A DNA stretch of 64,000 bases from Mycobacterium palustre (GCF_002101785.1 NZ_LQPJ01000091.1:1-64000), one strand, 5' to 3'; positions 21,131-33,363 are shown, counted from the stretch's first letter. Program-made: numbers and translations. Notes: generated by a model from the letters alone, not told the origin.

Positions 21131-22048
21131 CTAGGCCAGCATCCATTGCTTCCACCGCGCGAAGAGGCCGCCGTAGTCGGTGCCGAGGACGCCGCGGATG
21201 GCGTTGTCCAGGTCGCCGTGCCCGACGCCGCACGCGGCCAGGTAGAACGCGCGCAGCCGGGACGGCCCGAAGGCGTCGGCGACGAATCGGGCGAACCACC
21301 ACGCGCGGTCGTAGCCCAACGACCGCTGCGGCCCGGGCGTGTCGAGGTCGGCGTCCGAGGGCAGCGTCAGCGCGATCGAGAGCGCGTCGGTGGGTTTCGG
21401 GGTGGCCGGCCGGCCGACGAAGTCGGCCACCCCCTCGGTCAGCCAGCGCGGCGCGTCCGGGGCGGTGTCCACGCGCGCCGCGTAATGAAAAAGCTCGTGG
21501 GTCAACACGATTCGCAATGCCGGCTCGCTCATGGTGGCCGCGCCGGGTGCGAACACGATCCGCTGGCCGATCGCGGCCCGACGCGCCGGGTCGACGTGGT
21601 CGACGACCGTCACCGCCGCGATGTCGGCCCACTGGGCTTCCGGCCCGCCGCCGGCCGCGGCGCGAAACTCGTCGTCGGAACCGGCGGCGACCACCGAGAT
21701 TTCGCGCGGCCAATCGCGTCCCCAGAAGGCCTCCACAGCGGCCACGGCGCCGCCGATGTTGACCGCGATTCGCGACAGCACGCGGCCGGCGACCGGCCCA
21801 CCGCCGATGAGCCGGACGGCCCGGTCCCCGACCATCATGGGTGCCGCCGGGGCGCTCATCGGGCGACGCGGCGCGACGATCAGCTGCGGGCGGACCTCGG
21901 CGCCGCCCCGCTGCAGGCGCACCGGTGCGGCCGCGGACACGATCAATTCGACAAGGAAAACCCAGGCCAGCAGCAGCGGGAGCCAGCGGCGCCGCCGCGC
22001 CGCCGGGCGTTCAGTAGCGGCGCGCGTCGTGGACCGGGCCCGCGGCAT
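21131..22048 (-). CDS. Membrane-anchored HEXXH metallopeptidase-like protein (Rv2189c position)
   Basis: 305 aa. A basic N-terminus is followed by one membrane anchor or uncleaved signal (about 22-44). The extracytoplasmic region contains LTHELFH (His184, Glu185, His188) and WLTEGVADF (Glu205), the gluzincin HEXXH...E pattern of the peptidase MA-like superfamily. Activity is inferred from the motif only. Its start overlaps the end of the NlpC/P60 gene upstream by 38 bp, so the two are probably co-translated, which points to work in the cell envelope. The start may be later, since internal Met or GTG codons exist. Confidence 0.82.
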   Translation of the reverse strand: MPRARSTTRAATERPAARRRRWLPLLLAWVFLVELIVSAAAPVRLQRGGAEVRPQLIVAPRRPMSAPAAPMMVGDRAVRLIGGGPVAGRVLSRIAVNIGGAVAAVEAFWGRDWPREISVVAAGSDDEFRAAAGGGPEAQWADIAAVTVVDHVDPARRAAIGQRIVFAPGAATMSEPALRIVLTHELFHYAARVDTAPDAPRWLTEGVADFVGRPATPKPTDALSIALTLPSDADLDTPGPQRSLGYDRAWWFARFVADAFGPSRLRAFYLAACGVGHGDLDNAIRGVLGTDYGGLFARWKQWMLA

Positions 22049-23162
22049 TCATCGGCACCACCCGGACCGGCTGGCCGTAGGTGGAGGAATGGATCACCAT
22101 GCCGTCGCCCACGTAGATGCCGCTGTGTGACGCGTCGTTGTAGAACGTCACCACGTCGCCGGGCTGCAGGTCCGACAGCGACACCGGCTGTCCGCCGACC
22201 GCCTGCGCCTGACTGGAGTGCGGCAGCGAGATCCCGGCCTGCTGGAAGGCCCACATCACCAGGCCCGAGCAGTCGAACCCCCCGGGTGCGGCACCACCCC
22301 ACACGTAGGGCGACCCGACCTGGGTCAACGCGGCCTGAACGACGGTCGCGCGGTCGCCGCCGCCGACGCCGCCAGGACCCGGCGCGAACACTCCGCCCGG
22401 CGGCGGCGCCTGACCCGGGACCTGTCCGTCGGGCGGCGGCGCTCCGGGCGGCAGGGCGTCTGGGGCCGGCGCGCCGGGCCCAGAGGCGGCGGCCGGGACG
22501 GGGCCGGGGTCGGCGAGCGCGGTGCGCTGCTGCGGCGAAAGGGCCTGGTATTGCGACTTCACGACGGCGATCTGCACCTGCAGCTGGCTCTGCTTGGACT
22601 GCAGCGCCGCGCGGACCGCGGCGGCCCGCTCGGCGGCGCTCTTGGCGTCGGCCGCCGACTTGGCGGACGCCTGCTCGGCCTTGGCGGCCTGATCCCCGGC
22701 TGCCCGGAAGCTGGCCATCTGGTTGCGCATCTGGCTCGCCATCAGCCGCTGCACGGCCAGCTTGTCGATCAGGCCCTGCGGCGATTCCGAGGTCAGCATG
22801 GCCGACATGCCGTCGACGCGGCCGCCCATGTACTGCGCGGCGGCCAACTTGTTGACCGCCGCCTGGAACTGGGCCAGCCGTGCCCGCGCCGCGTCCACCG
22901 CGGCCTGGTCGTCTGAGTGCTTCTTTTCCGCCGCGCGCTGGGCCGCCAGCTTGTCGTTCAGGTCGAGCTGCGCGCTGTGCATCGCCTCGGTGGTTTGCTC
23001 GGCCTGCCGGGACAGCTGGTTCAGCTTGGCCAGCGCGTCATCGGCCGGGTCGGCAAGTGAATTGGTGGCAAACAGCCCCGCGAAAACGGTCAAGCCCGCT
23101 AACGTACCGAGAGCAGAACGTGTGAGAACACGCGCACGCGGGTACATACAGTCGAGCCTCAA
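22011..23162 (-). CDS. NlpC/P60 peptidoglycan endopeptidase (Rv2190c, RipC-like)
   Basis: 383 aa from a TTG with AAGGATG upstream; MRLD at the N-terminus matches the M. tuberculosis start. An ATG five codons in is the alternative. A signal peptide is followed by a long coiled coil (about 45-220), a Pro/Gly-rich hinge and the NlpC/P60 domain with catalytic Cys298 (GGFDCSGL), His346 (ASHSG) and a third residue His358. The M. tuberculosis homologue cleaves peptidoglycan stem peptides; the coiled coil probably holds the domain inactive, as in other coiled-coil amidase partners. An AT-rich 203-bp leader precedes it. Confidence 0.92.
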   Translation of the reverse strand: MRLDCMYPRARVLTRSALGTLAGLTVFAGLFATNSLADPADDALAKLNQLSRQAEQTTEAMHSAQLDLNDKLAAQRAAEKKHSDDQAAVDAARARLAQFQAAVNKLAAAQYMGGRVDGMSAMLTSESPQGLIDKLAVQRLMASQMRNQMASFRAAGDQAAKAEQASAKSAADAKSAAERAAAVRAALQSKQSQLQVQIAVVKSQYQALSPQQRTALADPGPVPAAASGPGAPAPDALPPGAPPPDGQVPGQAPPPGGVFAPGPGGVGGGDRATVVQAALTQVGSPYVWGGAAPGGFDCSGLVMWAFQQAGISLPHSSQAQAVGGQPVSLSDLQPGDVVTFYNDASHSGIYVGDGMVIHSSTYGQPVRVVPMNAAGPVHDARRY

Positions 23163-23365
23163 ATTTCATCCTTAAACGGCGTTAGACGGAACACTCGCAG
23201 GACACTGTCGGAGAGCCGTCGAGCTGGTTTAGGTCTCAAACAGGTTACGAAACGATATAAACGTTTGTCCAAAGCGCATCGTTAAGAAAATGGGTAGATT
23301 TCTGTCATTATCGTGTGAATGATGGCAGCCCTTTAAGAGCCCAGTAGTTTTGGCGCACAAGGCGA
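23163..23365 (-). promoter_or_regulatory. AT-rich leader of the NlpC/P60 gene
   Basis: This 203-bp stretch is clearly richer in A/T than its surroundings, with TTGGAC and then a run of CGTTT repeats (CGTTTATATCGTTTCGTAACC on the minus strand, about 23245-23265). TAACCT 19 bp after TTGGAC could be a -10 hexamer. GTAAC-containing motifs are used by the MtrA response regulator at peptidoglycan hydrolase genes, so MtrA control is possible but unproven. No ORF was seen. Confidence 0.4.
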
Positions 23366-23641
23366 TTACGCTACACCGGACCCTCGATCGCGGCGAATCG
23401 GGACCAGCCGCAGCCTCGGCGCCAGCCCGACGTCGGCGAGCACCTCGAGGGCCGCCCGCTCGTCGTCCGACAGCGTTTCGGGAACCCCGAGCAACACGCT
23501 GACCACACAGTCCCGGCATCGCAGACCCCGCACCGCGCAGTCGTCGCAGTCGATCAGCACCGGCGCGTCCGGGCCCGGCGCTCCGGTTCCGGCCCCGGTT
23601 CCAGCCCCGGCCCCGGGGTGAGCATTGCTTTTGCTTGCCAT
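23366..23641 (-). CDS. Small protein with paired CxxC motifs
   Basis: 91 aa, ATG start. After a Gly/Ala/Thr-rich N-terminus the conserved core is [19 protein letters not shown] (Cys32, Cys35, Cys42, Cys45), suited to bind zinc or iron, followed by [26 protein letters not shown]. Proteins with this cysteine core occur beside NlpC/P60 genes in actinobacteria, as here, but I do not know a function. It is divergent from the DnaQ-UvrC fusion gene with 137 bp between starts. Confidence 0.8.
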   Translation of the reverse strand: MASKSNAHPGAGAGTGAGTGAPGPDAPVLIDCDDCAVRGLRCRDCVVSVLLGVPETLSDDERAALEVLADVGLAPRLRLVPIRRDRGSGVA

Positions 23642-25572
23642 CAGGGGCGTCCTCTCGGTCTGGCTTCCCGACGCTTCGTCGGCCTACCCGCACGCTAACC
23701 GCGGGCACCGACATCTCTTTCGCGAAGCCCGGCGTGGGAACCGCTGCCCTGTCGGTGCTCGTGCCTAACGTCACCGCCATGGGTGCGAGCGGTGCGGCTC
23801 AGCTGAGTTTCGCCGACCTGGGCACCCCATGGGACCCGGCCGCCGGCCCCGTCCCCTTCGATGCTGAAACCCCTTTGCGGGAAACCACTTTCGTCGTCGT
23901 CGACCTGGAGACCACCGGAGGCCGCGCCAAGGGCGCCGACGGAGCCGTCGCCGACGCGATCACCGAGATCGGCGCGGTCAAGGTCCGCGGCGGCGTCGTG
24001 CTCGGCGAATTCGCCACCCTCGTCGACCCGCGGCGCGACATCCCGCCACAGATCGTGCGGCTCACCGGCATCACCACCGCGATGGTCTGCGACGCCCCGA
24101 CCATCGACGCCGTGCTGCCGATGTTTTTGGACTTCGCGCGCGGGGCCGTCCTCGTCGCGCACAACGCCGGGTTCGACATCGGATTCCTGCGGGCCGCCGC
24201 CGAGCGGTGCGAAATCCCTTGGCCGCGACCGCCGGTGCTGTGCACGGTGCGGCTGGCCCGCCGCGTGCTGAGCCGCGAGGAGGCGCCCAGCGTGCGGCTG
24301 GCCGCCCTGGCGCGGCTGTTCGCGGTCGCGGCCCAGCCCACCCACCGGGCCCTCGACGACGCCCGCGCCACCGTCGACGTGCTGCACGCCCTCATCGAAC
24401 GCGTCGGCAACCAGGGCGTACACACCTACGCCGACCTGCGCGCGTACCTGCCGAACGTGACCCCGGCCCAGCGCCGCAAGAAGGTGCTCGCCGATGCCCT
24501 GCCGCACCGCCCGGGCGTCTACCTGTTCCGCGGGCCGGCCGGGGAGGTGCTCTACGTCGGGACCGCCGTGGACCTGCGGCGGCGGGTGGGCCAGTACTTC
24601 ACCGGCGCCGACCCGCGTGGCCGGATGAAGGAGATGGTGACGCTCGCCAGCGCGGTCGACCACGTCGAGTGCGCGCACGCGCTGGAGGCCGGCGTGCGCG
24701 AACTGCGGATGCTGGCCGCGCACGCCCCGCCGTACAACCGCCGGTCGCGGTTCCCGCAGCGCTGGTGGTGGCTGGCGCTGACCGACGAGGCGTTTCCACG
24801 GCTGTCGGCGGTGCGGGCGCCGCCGCACGACCGCGCCGTGGGCCCGTTTCGGTCCCGCACCGACGCGACCGACACCGCGGTTCTGCTGGCGCGGTTCACC
24901 GGGCTGCGGACGTGCACCGGCCGGCTGGCCCGGTCGGCGCTGCACGGGCCGGCCTGCCCGCCGGCCGAGGTGTCGCCGTGCCCGGCCGCCCGCGACGCCA
25001 CGGCCACCCAGTACGCGGCGGCGGTGGCGCGCGCCGCGGCGCTGATCGACGGGCTGGACAGCGGCGCGCTGGACGCCGCCGTGCGGCAGGTCGCCGCGCT
25101 GGCCGAGCGGCGATTCTACGAGAGCGCCGCGCGGCTGCGAGACCACACCGCGACGGCCATCGAGGCGCTGTGGCGCGGGCAGCGGCTGCGGGCGCTGGCC
25201 GCGCTGCCCGAGCTGATCGCCGCCAAGCCGGACGGCGCCGGCGGCTACCACCTCGCGGTCGTGCGCCACGGCCAGCTCGCCGCGGCCGGCACGGCCAAAC
25301 GCGGGGTGCCGCCGATGCCGGTCGTCGACGCGATTCAGGCTGGGGCACAGACGATCCTGCGCACGGCCGCCCCGCTGGGCGGCGCGCTGGTCGAGGAGAC
25401 CGCGCTCATCGCGCGCTGGCTGGCCGGCCCCGGGGTGCGCATCGTCCGGGTGACCGGCGTGGACCAAGGAGGAGACGACGCCGGGTGGGCCTCCCCGCTG
25501 CGGTCGGCCGGCGCGTTCGCGGCGTGGGCGGCGCTGGCCCGCTCGGCGCGGGCGGCCGGCGAGCAGGTCGAC

Positions 25573-27413
<1,841 letters not shown>

Positions 27414-27450
27414 CCCGGCAAAACGAACAGGAATGGACAGGAGTGCTCGG

Positions 27451-28305
27451 TTGAAGAAACTGGGGTCTACCCGATCCGCTAAGCCACGCGGCGCGTGCAA
27501 CGACCGCGCGCGGCGGCGCCTGCGCCGGCGCCTGTCCGGCGGCTTGCTGCTGCTCGTCGCGCTGACCGTCGCCGGCGGCCTGGCCGCGGTGCTGACCCCC
27601 ACGCCGCAGGTCGCGGTGGCCGACGAGTCGTCGTCGGCGCTGCTGCGCACCGGCAAGCAGCTGTTCGACACCTCGTGCGTGTCCTGCCACGGCGCCAACC
27701 TGCAAGGGGTGCCCGACCACGGCCCCAGCCTGATCGGCGTCGGCGAGGCGGCCGTCTACTTCCAGGTGTCCACCGGCCGGATGCCCGCGATGCGCGGCGA
27801 GGCGCAGGCGCCGCGCAAGGAGCCGATCTTCGACGAGTCCCAGATCGACGCCATCGGCGCCTACGTCCAGGCCAACGGCGGCGGACCCACCGTGGTGCGC
27901 AACCCCGACGGCAGCCTCGCGATGCGCTCGCTGCGGGGCGAGGACGTGGGCCGCGGCGGCGACCTGTTCCGCCTCAACTGCTCGTCGTGCCACAACTTCA
28001 CCGGCAAGGGCGGCGCGCTGTCGTCGGGCAAGTACGCCCCGGACTTGGGGCCGGCCAACGAGCAGCAAATCCTGACCGCGATGCTCACCGGCCCGCAGAG
28101 CATGCCGAAGTTTTCCGACCACCAGCTGTCCTTCGAAGCCAAGAAGGACATCATCGGCTACGTCAAGACCGTCACCGAGGAGCGCCAGCCCGGCGGCTAC
28201 GGCCTCGGTGGCTTCGGACCCGCACCCGAGGGCATGGCCGCCTGGATCATCGGCATGGTCGCCGCCATCGGGTTGGCACTGTGGATTGGGGCGCGAGCAT
28301 CATGA
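27451..28305 (+). CDS. qcrC: Cytochrome bc1 complex diheme cytochrome c subunit QcrC
   Basis: 284 aa from a TTG with AGGAG seven bases upstream; an ATG at 27433 is possible but has no properly spaced site. An Arg-rich N-terminus and first membrane helix are followed by two heme c sites, CVSCH (Cys76, Cys79, His80) and CSSCH (Cys177, Cys180, His181), and a C-terminal anchor ([18 protein letters not shown]). Actinobacterial QcrC hands electrons directly to CtaC without a soluble cytochrome c. The stop overlaps the qcrA ATG as ATGA. Confidence 0.95.
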   Translation: MKKLGSTRSAKPRGACNDRARRRLRRRLSGGLLLLVALTVAGGLAAVLTPTPQVAVADESSSALLRTGKQLFDTSCVSCHGANLQGVPDHGPSLIGVGEAAVYFQVSTGRMPAMRGEAQAPRKEPIFDESQIDAIGAYVQANGGGPTVVRNPDGSLAMRSLRGEDVGRGGDLFRLNCSSCHNFTGKGGALSSGKYAPDLGPANEQQILTAMLTGPQSMPKFSDHQLSFEAKKDIIGYVKTVTEERQPGGYGLGGFGPAPEGMAAWIIGMVAAIGLALWIGARAS

Positions 28306-29519
28306 GCGACTTGTCCGACAAGCAAGACGTGCGCGGCTCTGACACCGACAAGGGCACCGCCGTGGGCCGGGAGCCCGACGAGGCGGCGCTGGCCGCCATG
28401 TCTCAGCAGGAACTGGTGGCGCTGGGCGGCAGGCTCGACGGCGTCGAGACGATCGTCAAGGAGCCGCGCTGGCCGGTGGAGGGCACCAAGGCCGAAAAGC
28501 GGGCGGAGCGCGGCGTCGCGGCGTGGCTCGTGCTGGGCGGCCTGTTCGGCTTGGCGCTGCTGGTGGTCTTTTTGTTCTGGCCGTGGGAGTACAAACCCAA
28601 GGAGGCTGCCGGCAGCTTCCTGTACGACCTGGCCACCCCGCTGTACGGCCTGACGTTCGGGATGTCGATCCTGTGCATCGCCATCGGCGCGATCCTGTTC
28701 CAGAAGCGATTCATCCCCGAAGAGATTTCGATCCAGGAGCGGCACGACGGCGCCTCGCGCGAGATCGACCGCAAGACGGTGGTGGCAAACCTCGCCGACG
28801 CGTACCAGGGCTCGACGGTCGGCCGGCGCAGGCTGATCGGGTTGTCGCTGGGCATGGGGCTGGGCGCGTTCGGCCTCGGCACCCTCGTCGCGTTCGCCGG
28901 CGGCCTGATCAAGAACCCGTGGAAGCCGGTGGTGCCCACCGCCGACGGCAAGAAGGCCGTGCTGTGGACGTCCGGTTGGACGCCGCGTTACAAGGGCGAG
29001 ACCATTTATTTGGCGCGCGCCACCGGCTCGGCCGGCGCCTCGCCGTTCGTCAAGATGCGCCCCGAGGACATCGACGCCGGCGGCATGGAGACCGTGTTCC
29101 CGTGGCGGGAGTCCGACGGTGACGGCACCACCCCCGAATCGCAGGAAAAGCTGCGCGCGATCAACCAGGGCGTCCGCAACCCCGTCATGCTCATCAGGAT
29201 CCGGCCCAGCGACATGCCCCGGGTGGTCAAGCGCCAGGGCCAGGAGAGCTTCAACTGGGGCGAGCTGTTCGCCTACACCAAGGTGTGCTCGCATTTGGGC
29301 TGCCCGGCTTCGCTGTACGAGGAGCAGACCTACCGCATCCTGTGCCCGTGCCACCAGTCGCAGTTCGACGCGCTGCACTTCGCCAAGCCGATCTTCGGCC
29401 CGGCGGCGCGCGCGTTGGCGCAGCTGCCCATCACGATCGACCGCGAGGGTTATCTGGTCGCCAACGGTGACTTCGTCGAACCCGTCGGACCCGCATTTTG
29501 GGAGAGGACGACAACATGA
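28302..29519 (+). CDS. qcrA: Rieske iron-sulfur subunit QcrA
   Basis: 405 aa. Three hydrophobic segments, the actinobacterial arrangement, precede the C-terminal Rieske domain. The 2Fe-2S motifs are CSHLGC (Cys329, His331, disulfide Cys334) and CPCHQS (Cys348, disulfide Cys350, His351). The N-terminal cytoplasmic region is about 20 residues shorter than in M. tuberculosis. It overlaps qcrC and qcrB by ATGA at both ends, so the three subunits are translationally coupled. Confidence 0.95.
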   Translation: MSDLSDKQDVRGSDTDKGTAVGREPDEAALAAMSQQELVALGGRLDGVETIVKEPRWPVEGTKAEKRAERGVAAWLVLGGLFGLALLVVFLFWPWEYKPKEAAGSFLYDLATPLYGLTFGMSILCIAIGAILFQKRFIPEEISIQERHDGASREIDRKTVVANLADAYQGSTVGRRRLIGLSLGMGLGAFGLGTLVAFAGGLIKNPWKPVVPTADGKKAVLWTSGWTPRYKGETIYLARATGSAGASPFVKMRPEDIDAGGMETVFPWRESDGDGTTPESQEKLRAINQGVRNPVMLIRIRPSDMPRVVKRQGQESFNWGELFAYTKVCSHLGCPASLYEEQTYRILCPCHQSQFDALHFAKPIFGPAARALAQLPITIDREGYLVANGDFVEPVGPAFWERTTT

Positions 29520-31219
29520 GTCCAAAACTGAGTCCCCCGAAGATCGGTGACGTCCTGGCCCGCCAAGGCGAGGACGTCGACACCCGGTATCACCCGTCGG
29601 CGGCCGTCCGCAGACAGCTCAACAAGGTGTTCCCCACCCACTGGTCGTTTTTGCTCGGCGAGATCGCGATGTACAGCTTCGTCGTGCTGCTGCTCACGGG
29701 CGTGTATCTGACGCTGTTCTTCGACCCCTCGATGGCCGAGGTCACCTACAACGGCGCGTACCAGCCGCTGCGCGGCGTCGACATGTCCAAGGCCTTCGCC
29801 TCCACCCTGGACATCTCGTTCGAGGTGCGTGGCGGCCTGTTCGTCCGCCAGGTACACCACTGGGCCGCACTGCTTTTCGCCGCGTCGATCATGGTGCACC
29901 TGGCCCGTATCTTCTTCACCGGCGCGTTCCGGCGGCCCCGTGAGACCAACTGGGTCATCGGTTCGCTGCTGCTGATCCTGGCCATGTTCGAGGGCTACTT
30001 CGGCTACTCGCTGCCCGACGACCTGTTGTCGGGCATCGGGCTGCGGGCGGCGCTCTCCTCGATCACGCTGGGCATGCCGGTGATCGGCACGTGGCTGCAC
30101 TGGGCCCTGTTCGGCGGCGACTTCCCGTGCGGCGGCGTCGGCAACGAATGCGCGGCGGTCGGCGCGATCATCCCGCGCATGTACGCCCTGCACATTTTGC
30201 TGCTGCCGGGCATCATCCTCGCCCTCATCGGCCTGCACCTGGCGATGGTGTGGTTCCAGAAGCACACCCAGTTCCCGGGCCCGGGCCGCACCGAGCACAA
30301 CGTCGTCGGGGTGCGGGTGATGCCGATCTTCGCCGTCAAGTCCGGCGCGTTCTTCGCGGCCATCGTCGGCTTGCTGGGCCTGATGGGCGGGCTGCTCCAG
30401 ATCAACCCGATCTGGAACCTGGGCCCCTACAAGCCATCTCACGTCTCGGCGGGCTCGCAGCCGGACTTCTACATGATGTGGACCGAGGGCCTGGCCCGCA
30501 TCTGGCCGCCCTGGGAGTTCTACTTCTGGCACCACACCATTCCGGCCGCGGTCTGGGTGGCCCTGATCATGGGCCTGATCTTCGTGCTGCTGATCGTCTA
30601 CCCGTTTTTGGAGAAGCGGTTCTCCGGGGATTACGCGCACCACAATTTGCTGCAGCGCCCGCGGGACGTGCCCGTGCGCACCTCGATCGGCGCGATGGCG
30701 ATCGCGTTCTACATGGTGCTCACGCTGAGCGCGATGAACGACATCATCGCGCTGAAGTTCCACATCTCGCTGAACGCGACGACGTGGATCGGGCGCATCG
30801 GGATGGTGATCCTGCCGCCGCTGGTCTACTTCATCACCTACCGGTGGTGCATCGGGCTGCAGCGCAGCGACCGGGAGGTGCTCGAGCACGGCATCGAGAC
30901 CGGCATCATCAAGCGGCTGCCGCACGGCGCCTACATCGAGCTGCACCAGCCGCTGGGGCCCGTCGACAGCCACGGTCACCCGATTCCGCTGGAATACGAG
31001 GGCGCGGCGGTGCCCAAGCGGATGAACAAGCTGGGCTTGGCCGGCACCCCGGGTTCGGGCAGCTTCCTGTCCGCCGACCCGGCGTCGGAGGACGCGGCGC
31101 TGCGCGAGGCGGCGCACGCCGGTGAGCAACGCGCCCTGACCGCGCTGCGCGAATACCAGGACAGCATCGTCGGCTCGAACGGCGAACACGGCGCCGGTTC
31201 GCCGAACGGCGAGCACTAG
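29516..31219 (+). CDS. qcrB: Cytochrome bc1 complex cytochrome b subunit QcrB, with a loop insertion
   Basis: 567 aa. The bis-heme cytochrome b core is clear ([44 protein letters not shown]) as is the Qo-region [12 protein letters not shown]. It exceeds M. tuberculosis QcrB by about 18 residues. Most of the difference is at GGDFP-[[13 protein letters not shown]]-IIPR, residues 205-217 (30128-30166), where the relatives I recall have a short FPG-x-x-x-IPR connector; the insertion carries two cysteines seven apart. QcrB is the target of imidazopyridines such as Q203. The gene ends 4 bp from the convergent acyl-AMP-ligase gene with no obvious terminator. Confidence 0.94.
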   Translation: MSPKLSPPKIGDVLARQGEDVDTRYHPSAAVRRQLNKVFPTHWSFLLGEIAMYSFVVLLLTGVYLTLFFDPSMAEVTYNGAYQPLRGVDMSKAFASTLDISFEVRGGLFVRQVHHWAALLFAASIMVHLARIFFTGAFRRPRETNWVIGSLLLILAMFEGYFGYSLPDDLLSGIGLRAALSSITLGMPVIGTWLHWALFGGDFPCGGVGNECAAVGAIIPRMYALHILLLPGIILALIGLHLAMVWFQKHTQFPGPGRTEHNVVGVRVMPIFAVKSGAFFAAIVGLLGLMGGLLQINPIWNLGPYKPSHVSAGSQPDFYMMWTEGLARIWPPWEFYFWHHTIPAAVWVALIMGLIFVLLIVYPFLEKRFSGDYAHHNLLQRPRDVPVRTSIGAMAIAFYMVLTLSAMNDIIALKFHISLNATTWIGRIGMVILPPLVYFITYRWCIGLQRSDREVLEHGIETGIIKRLPHGAYIELHQPLGPVDSHGHPIPLEYEGAAVPKRMNKLGLAGTPGSGSFLSADPASEDAALREAAHAGEQRALTALREYQDSIVGSNGEHGAGSPNGEH

Positions 31220-31223
31220 CCGG

Positions 31224-32858
31224 TCAGCTGACCAGCGACAGCGCGTAGGCGCGGCGCAGCTTGCCCGACGGCGTCTTCGGGATGGCGCCCGGGGCCAGCA
31301 CCACCACGTTGCGGGGCCGCGCCGCGACCTCGGTGACCACCTCGTGGGCCACCTGGCGCCGGATGCGGCGCACCTGGGCCGGGTTGTCGACGTGGTTGGA
31401 TTCCACCGCGACGGCGAAGGATTCGCGGGAATGACCGGCGTCGAGCCGCACCGCCGCCACGCATCCCGCGCGCACCCCGGCGACCCGCCCGGCGGCGCGC
31501 TCCACGTCCGTGGGATAGATGTTGCGTCCGGCCACGATGATGACGTCCTTGGCGCGGCCGCAGACCACGACGTGCCCCTGCTCGGTGAGATATCCCAGGT
31601 CCCCGGTGGAAAACCAGCCCTGGTCGTCCTGGGCGTGCACGAAACCGCCGACCGTGACGTAGCCGGACGTGACCGAATCGCCGCGCACCTCGATAAGCCC
31701 CACGCCCCGGGTCGGCTCGATAGCGCCGTCCTCGTCGACGATGCGGGCCTCGATGCCGTCGAGCGGCGGCCCGAGGGAGGCCAGCCGGCGGACGTTGCCG
31801 GTGGTGGCGGGGACCGCCCGGCGCAGCACCGCGAGCATGTCGGCGTCCACCTCGTCGACCACCAGTCCCCGGCCGCATTGCGAAAACGACACCGCCACAG
31901 TGGTTTCGGCCATCCCGTAGGCGGGCAGGATCGCCTCGGGACGCAGCCCGAACGGGGCGCCCGCCGCGCAGAAATCCTCCACGTCGGCCGGCTCCACCTG
32001 CTCCGAGCCCGACAACGCCCACCGCAGCGAGGACAGATCGAAATCGCCGGGCTTGGCGTGCCGGCGCAATCGCTTGGCCAGCAAGGCGTACGCGAAATTG
32101 GGGGCCGCGGTCATCGTCCCCCGGTACTTGTCGATGAGCTTGGGCCACAACAGGATATCGGCCAAAAAGTCGACCGGTGTGACCTTGACCAGCTCGGCGC
32201 CGAACAGCATCGGCACCGTCAGGAATCCGGTCATGCCCATGTCGTGAAACAGCGGCAGCCAGCTCACGATCACGTCGGTGTCCAGGTCGTATTCGGCGCC
32301 GACGAACATCGCCTTGGCGTTGGCCATCACGTTGGCGTGGCTGATCGCCACTGCCTTGGGACAATCGGTGGAACCCGACGTCAACTGCAACAGTGCCAGG
32401 TCGTCCTCGCCGCTGTCGACGACGCCGACCGGTGTCGCGGCCAGCAGCTCGCCGATCGTCACCACGGCGACCCCGTGCCCGGCCAACACCGGCACGACGG
32501 CCAGGAACGGCTCGGACACGATCACCACCGTCGCCTCGATCATCGCGATAATCGCCAGGGTGTCGCGCGCCCACACCTGCAGATCGGTGCGCGGCGTCGG
32601 CTGATGCAGCATGGTCAGGCAGGCGCCGCGCAGCCACACGCCCTGCGCGGTCGGCGCGATTTCCACCGGGGCGCCGGCCAGCACCCCCACCCGATCGCCC
32701 GGGCCGACGCCCAGCCCGGCCAATCCCCCGGCCACCCGGCGGGCCCGCCGATGGACCTCAGCCCACGTCGACCGGACCGGCGCCCCGGGGTCACCGGTGA
32801 CCAAACCGCGCGCGCTGGACTCCGCGCTGCCGAGCATCGAATCGATGAACCTGCTCAC
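31224..32858 (-). CDS. Fatty-acyl-AMP ligase / acyl-CoA synthetase-like adenylate-forming enzyme
   Basis: 544 aa, GTG start with AGGAGG just upstream. Adenylation motifs: [18 protein letters not shown] (P-loop, from about 159), [48 protein letters not shown] and the C-terminal [11 protein letters not shown] with the catalytic Lys. The HDMG and APNFAYAL motifs are typical of the FAAL/FadD branch that feeds polyketide or acyl carrier proteins, but no carrier protein or PKS lies nearby. It has no counterpart at this point in M. tuberculosis, so it was gained here or lost there. The acyl chain specificity is unknown. Confidence 0.85.
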   Translation of the reverse strand: MSRFIDSMLGSAESSARGLVTGDPGAPVRSTWAEVHRRARRVAGGLAGLGVGPGDRVGVLAGAPVEIAPTAQGVWLRGACLTMLHQPTPRTDLQVWARDTLAIIAMIEATVVIVSEPFLAVVPVLAGHGVAVVTIGELLAATPVGVVDSGEDDLALLQLTSGSTDCPKAVAISHANVMANAKAMFVGAEYDLDTDVIVSWLPLFHDMGMTGFLTVPMLFGAELVKVTPVDFLADILLWPKLIDKYRGTMTAAPNFAYALLAKRLRRHAKPGDFDLSSLRWALSGSEQVEPADVEDFCAAGAPFGLRPEAILPAYGMAETTVAVSFSQCGRGLVVDEVDADMLAVLRRAVPATTGNVRRLASLGPPLDGIEARIVDEDGAIEPTRGVGLIEVRGDSVTSGYVTVGGFVHAQDDQGWFSTGDLGYLTEQGHVVVCGRAKDVIIVAGRNIYPTDVERAAGRVAGVRAGCVAAVRLDAGHSRESFAVAVESNHVDNPAQVRRIRRQVAHEVVTEVAARPRNVVVLAPGAIPKTPSGKLRRAYALSLVS

Positions 32859-33105
32859 CGCCGCCTCCTACGTCAGGTGTGCACAAACCGTTGGCCATCT
32901 CGGGACATATGAGGTGACGCCGCGACGCTACGGCGGTGGTGGGCGCACACCGTGACGGCGCGCCCGCGGCGGAGCCGTCGTTGTGATATCGCAACATAGC
33001 CGTTGCGCCGCACCGAATCACGAAAGCGTGTCCAAGGCATGTCCAAAGGTATTTCCGCAGTCGTCGGCGCGAAACCTGAATCGCAGGTAGGGTTACCGAG
33101 ACAAC

Positions 33106-33354
33106 GTGAGGACAGGTGAAGTGGTCATACAGAACTGGTGCGACGCACCGCAGATTCATCCATCGCAGATCCGGGTCGGTGACGTCATCGGCACGCCGCG
33201 CCCCACCGAACTGCGCCTCACGGTCAAACTGATCAGCGGGCCGCAGACCACTCCGCGGCAGTGGACCTTCTTCAGCAGCGACGGCAACGGCCGCCAGCGC
33301 ACCAGCACGTTCGGCGAGGACGAGATGGTGCGCCGATACGCCAAAGCGTCCTGA
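33106..33354 (+). CDS. Small conserved-looking hypothetical protein
   Basis: 82 aa from GTG 33106; GTG 33121, with GAGG nine bases upstream, is an alternative giving 77 aa. The sequence looks beta-rich (IRVGDVIGTPRPTELRLTVKLI, RQWTFFSSDG) and ends with a short helix FGEDEMVRRYAKAS. There are no membrane segments or recognised motifs. TAGGGT at about 33088-33095 may be a -10 box. It is divergent from the acyl-AMP-ligase gene and convergent with the Rv2197c-type gene 9 bp away; neither this gene nor the ligase is expected at this site in M. tuberculosis. Confidence 0.6.
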   Translation: MRTGEVVIQNWCDAPQIHPSQIRVGDVIGTPRPTELRLTVKLISGPQTTPRQWTFFSSDGNGRQRTSTFGEDEMVRRYAKAS

Positions 33355-33363
33355 GCAGCCCGG

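Noticed and set aside
23147..23162. ATG at 23147 as start of the NlpC/P60 gene
   Set aside because: The TTG at 23162 has a well-spaced AAGGATG site and gives the MRLD N-terminus seen in the M. tuberculosis homologue; the ATG remains possible.
29450..31216. 588-codon minus-strand frame opposite qcrB
   Set aside because: Antisense shadow rich in Arg, Gln, Asp and His; qcrB is unmistakable on the plus strand.
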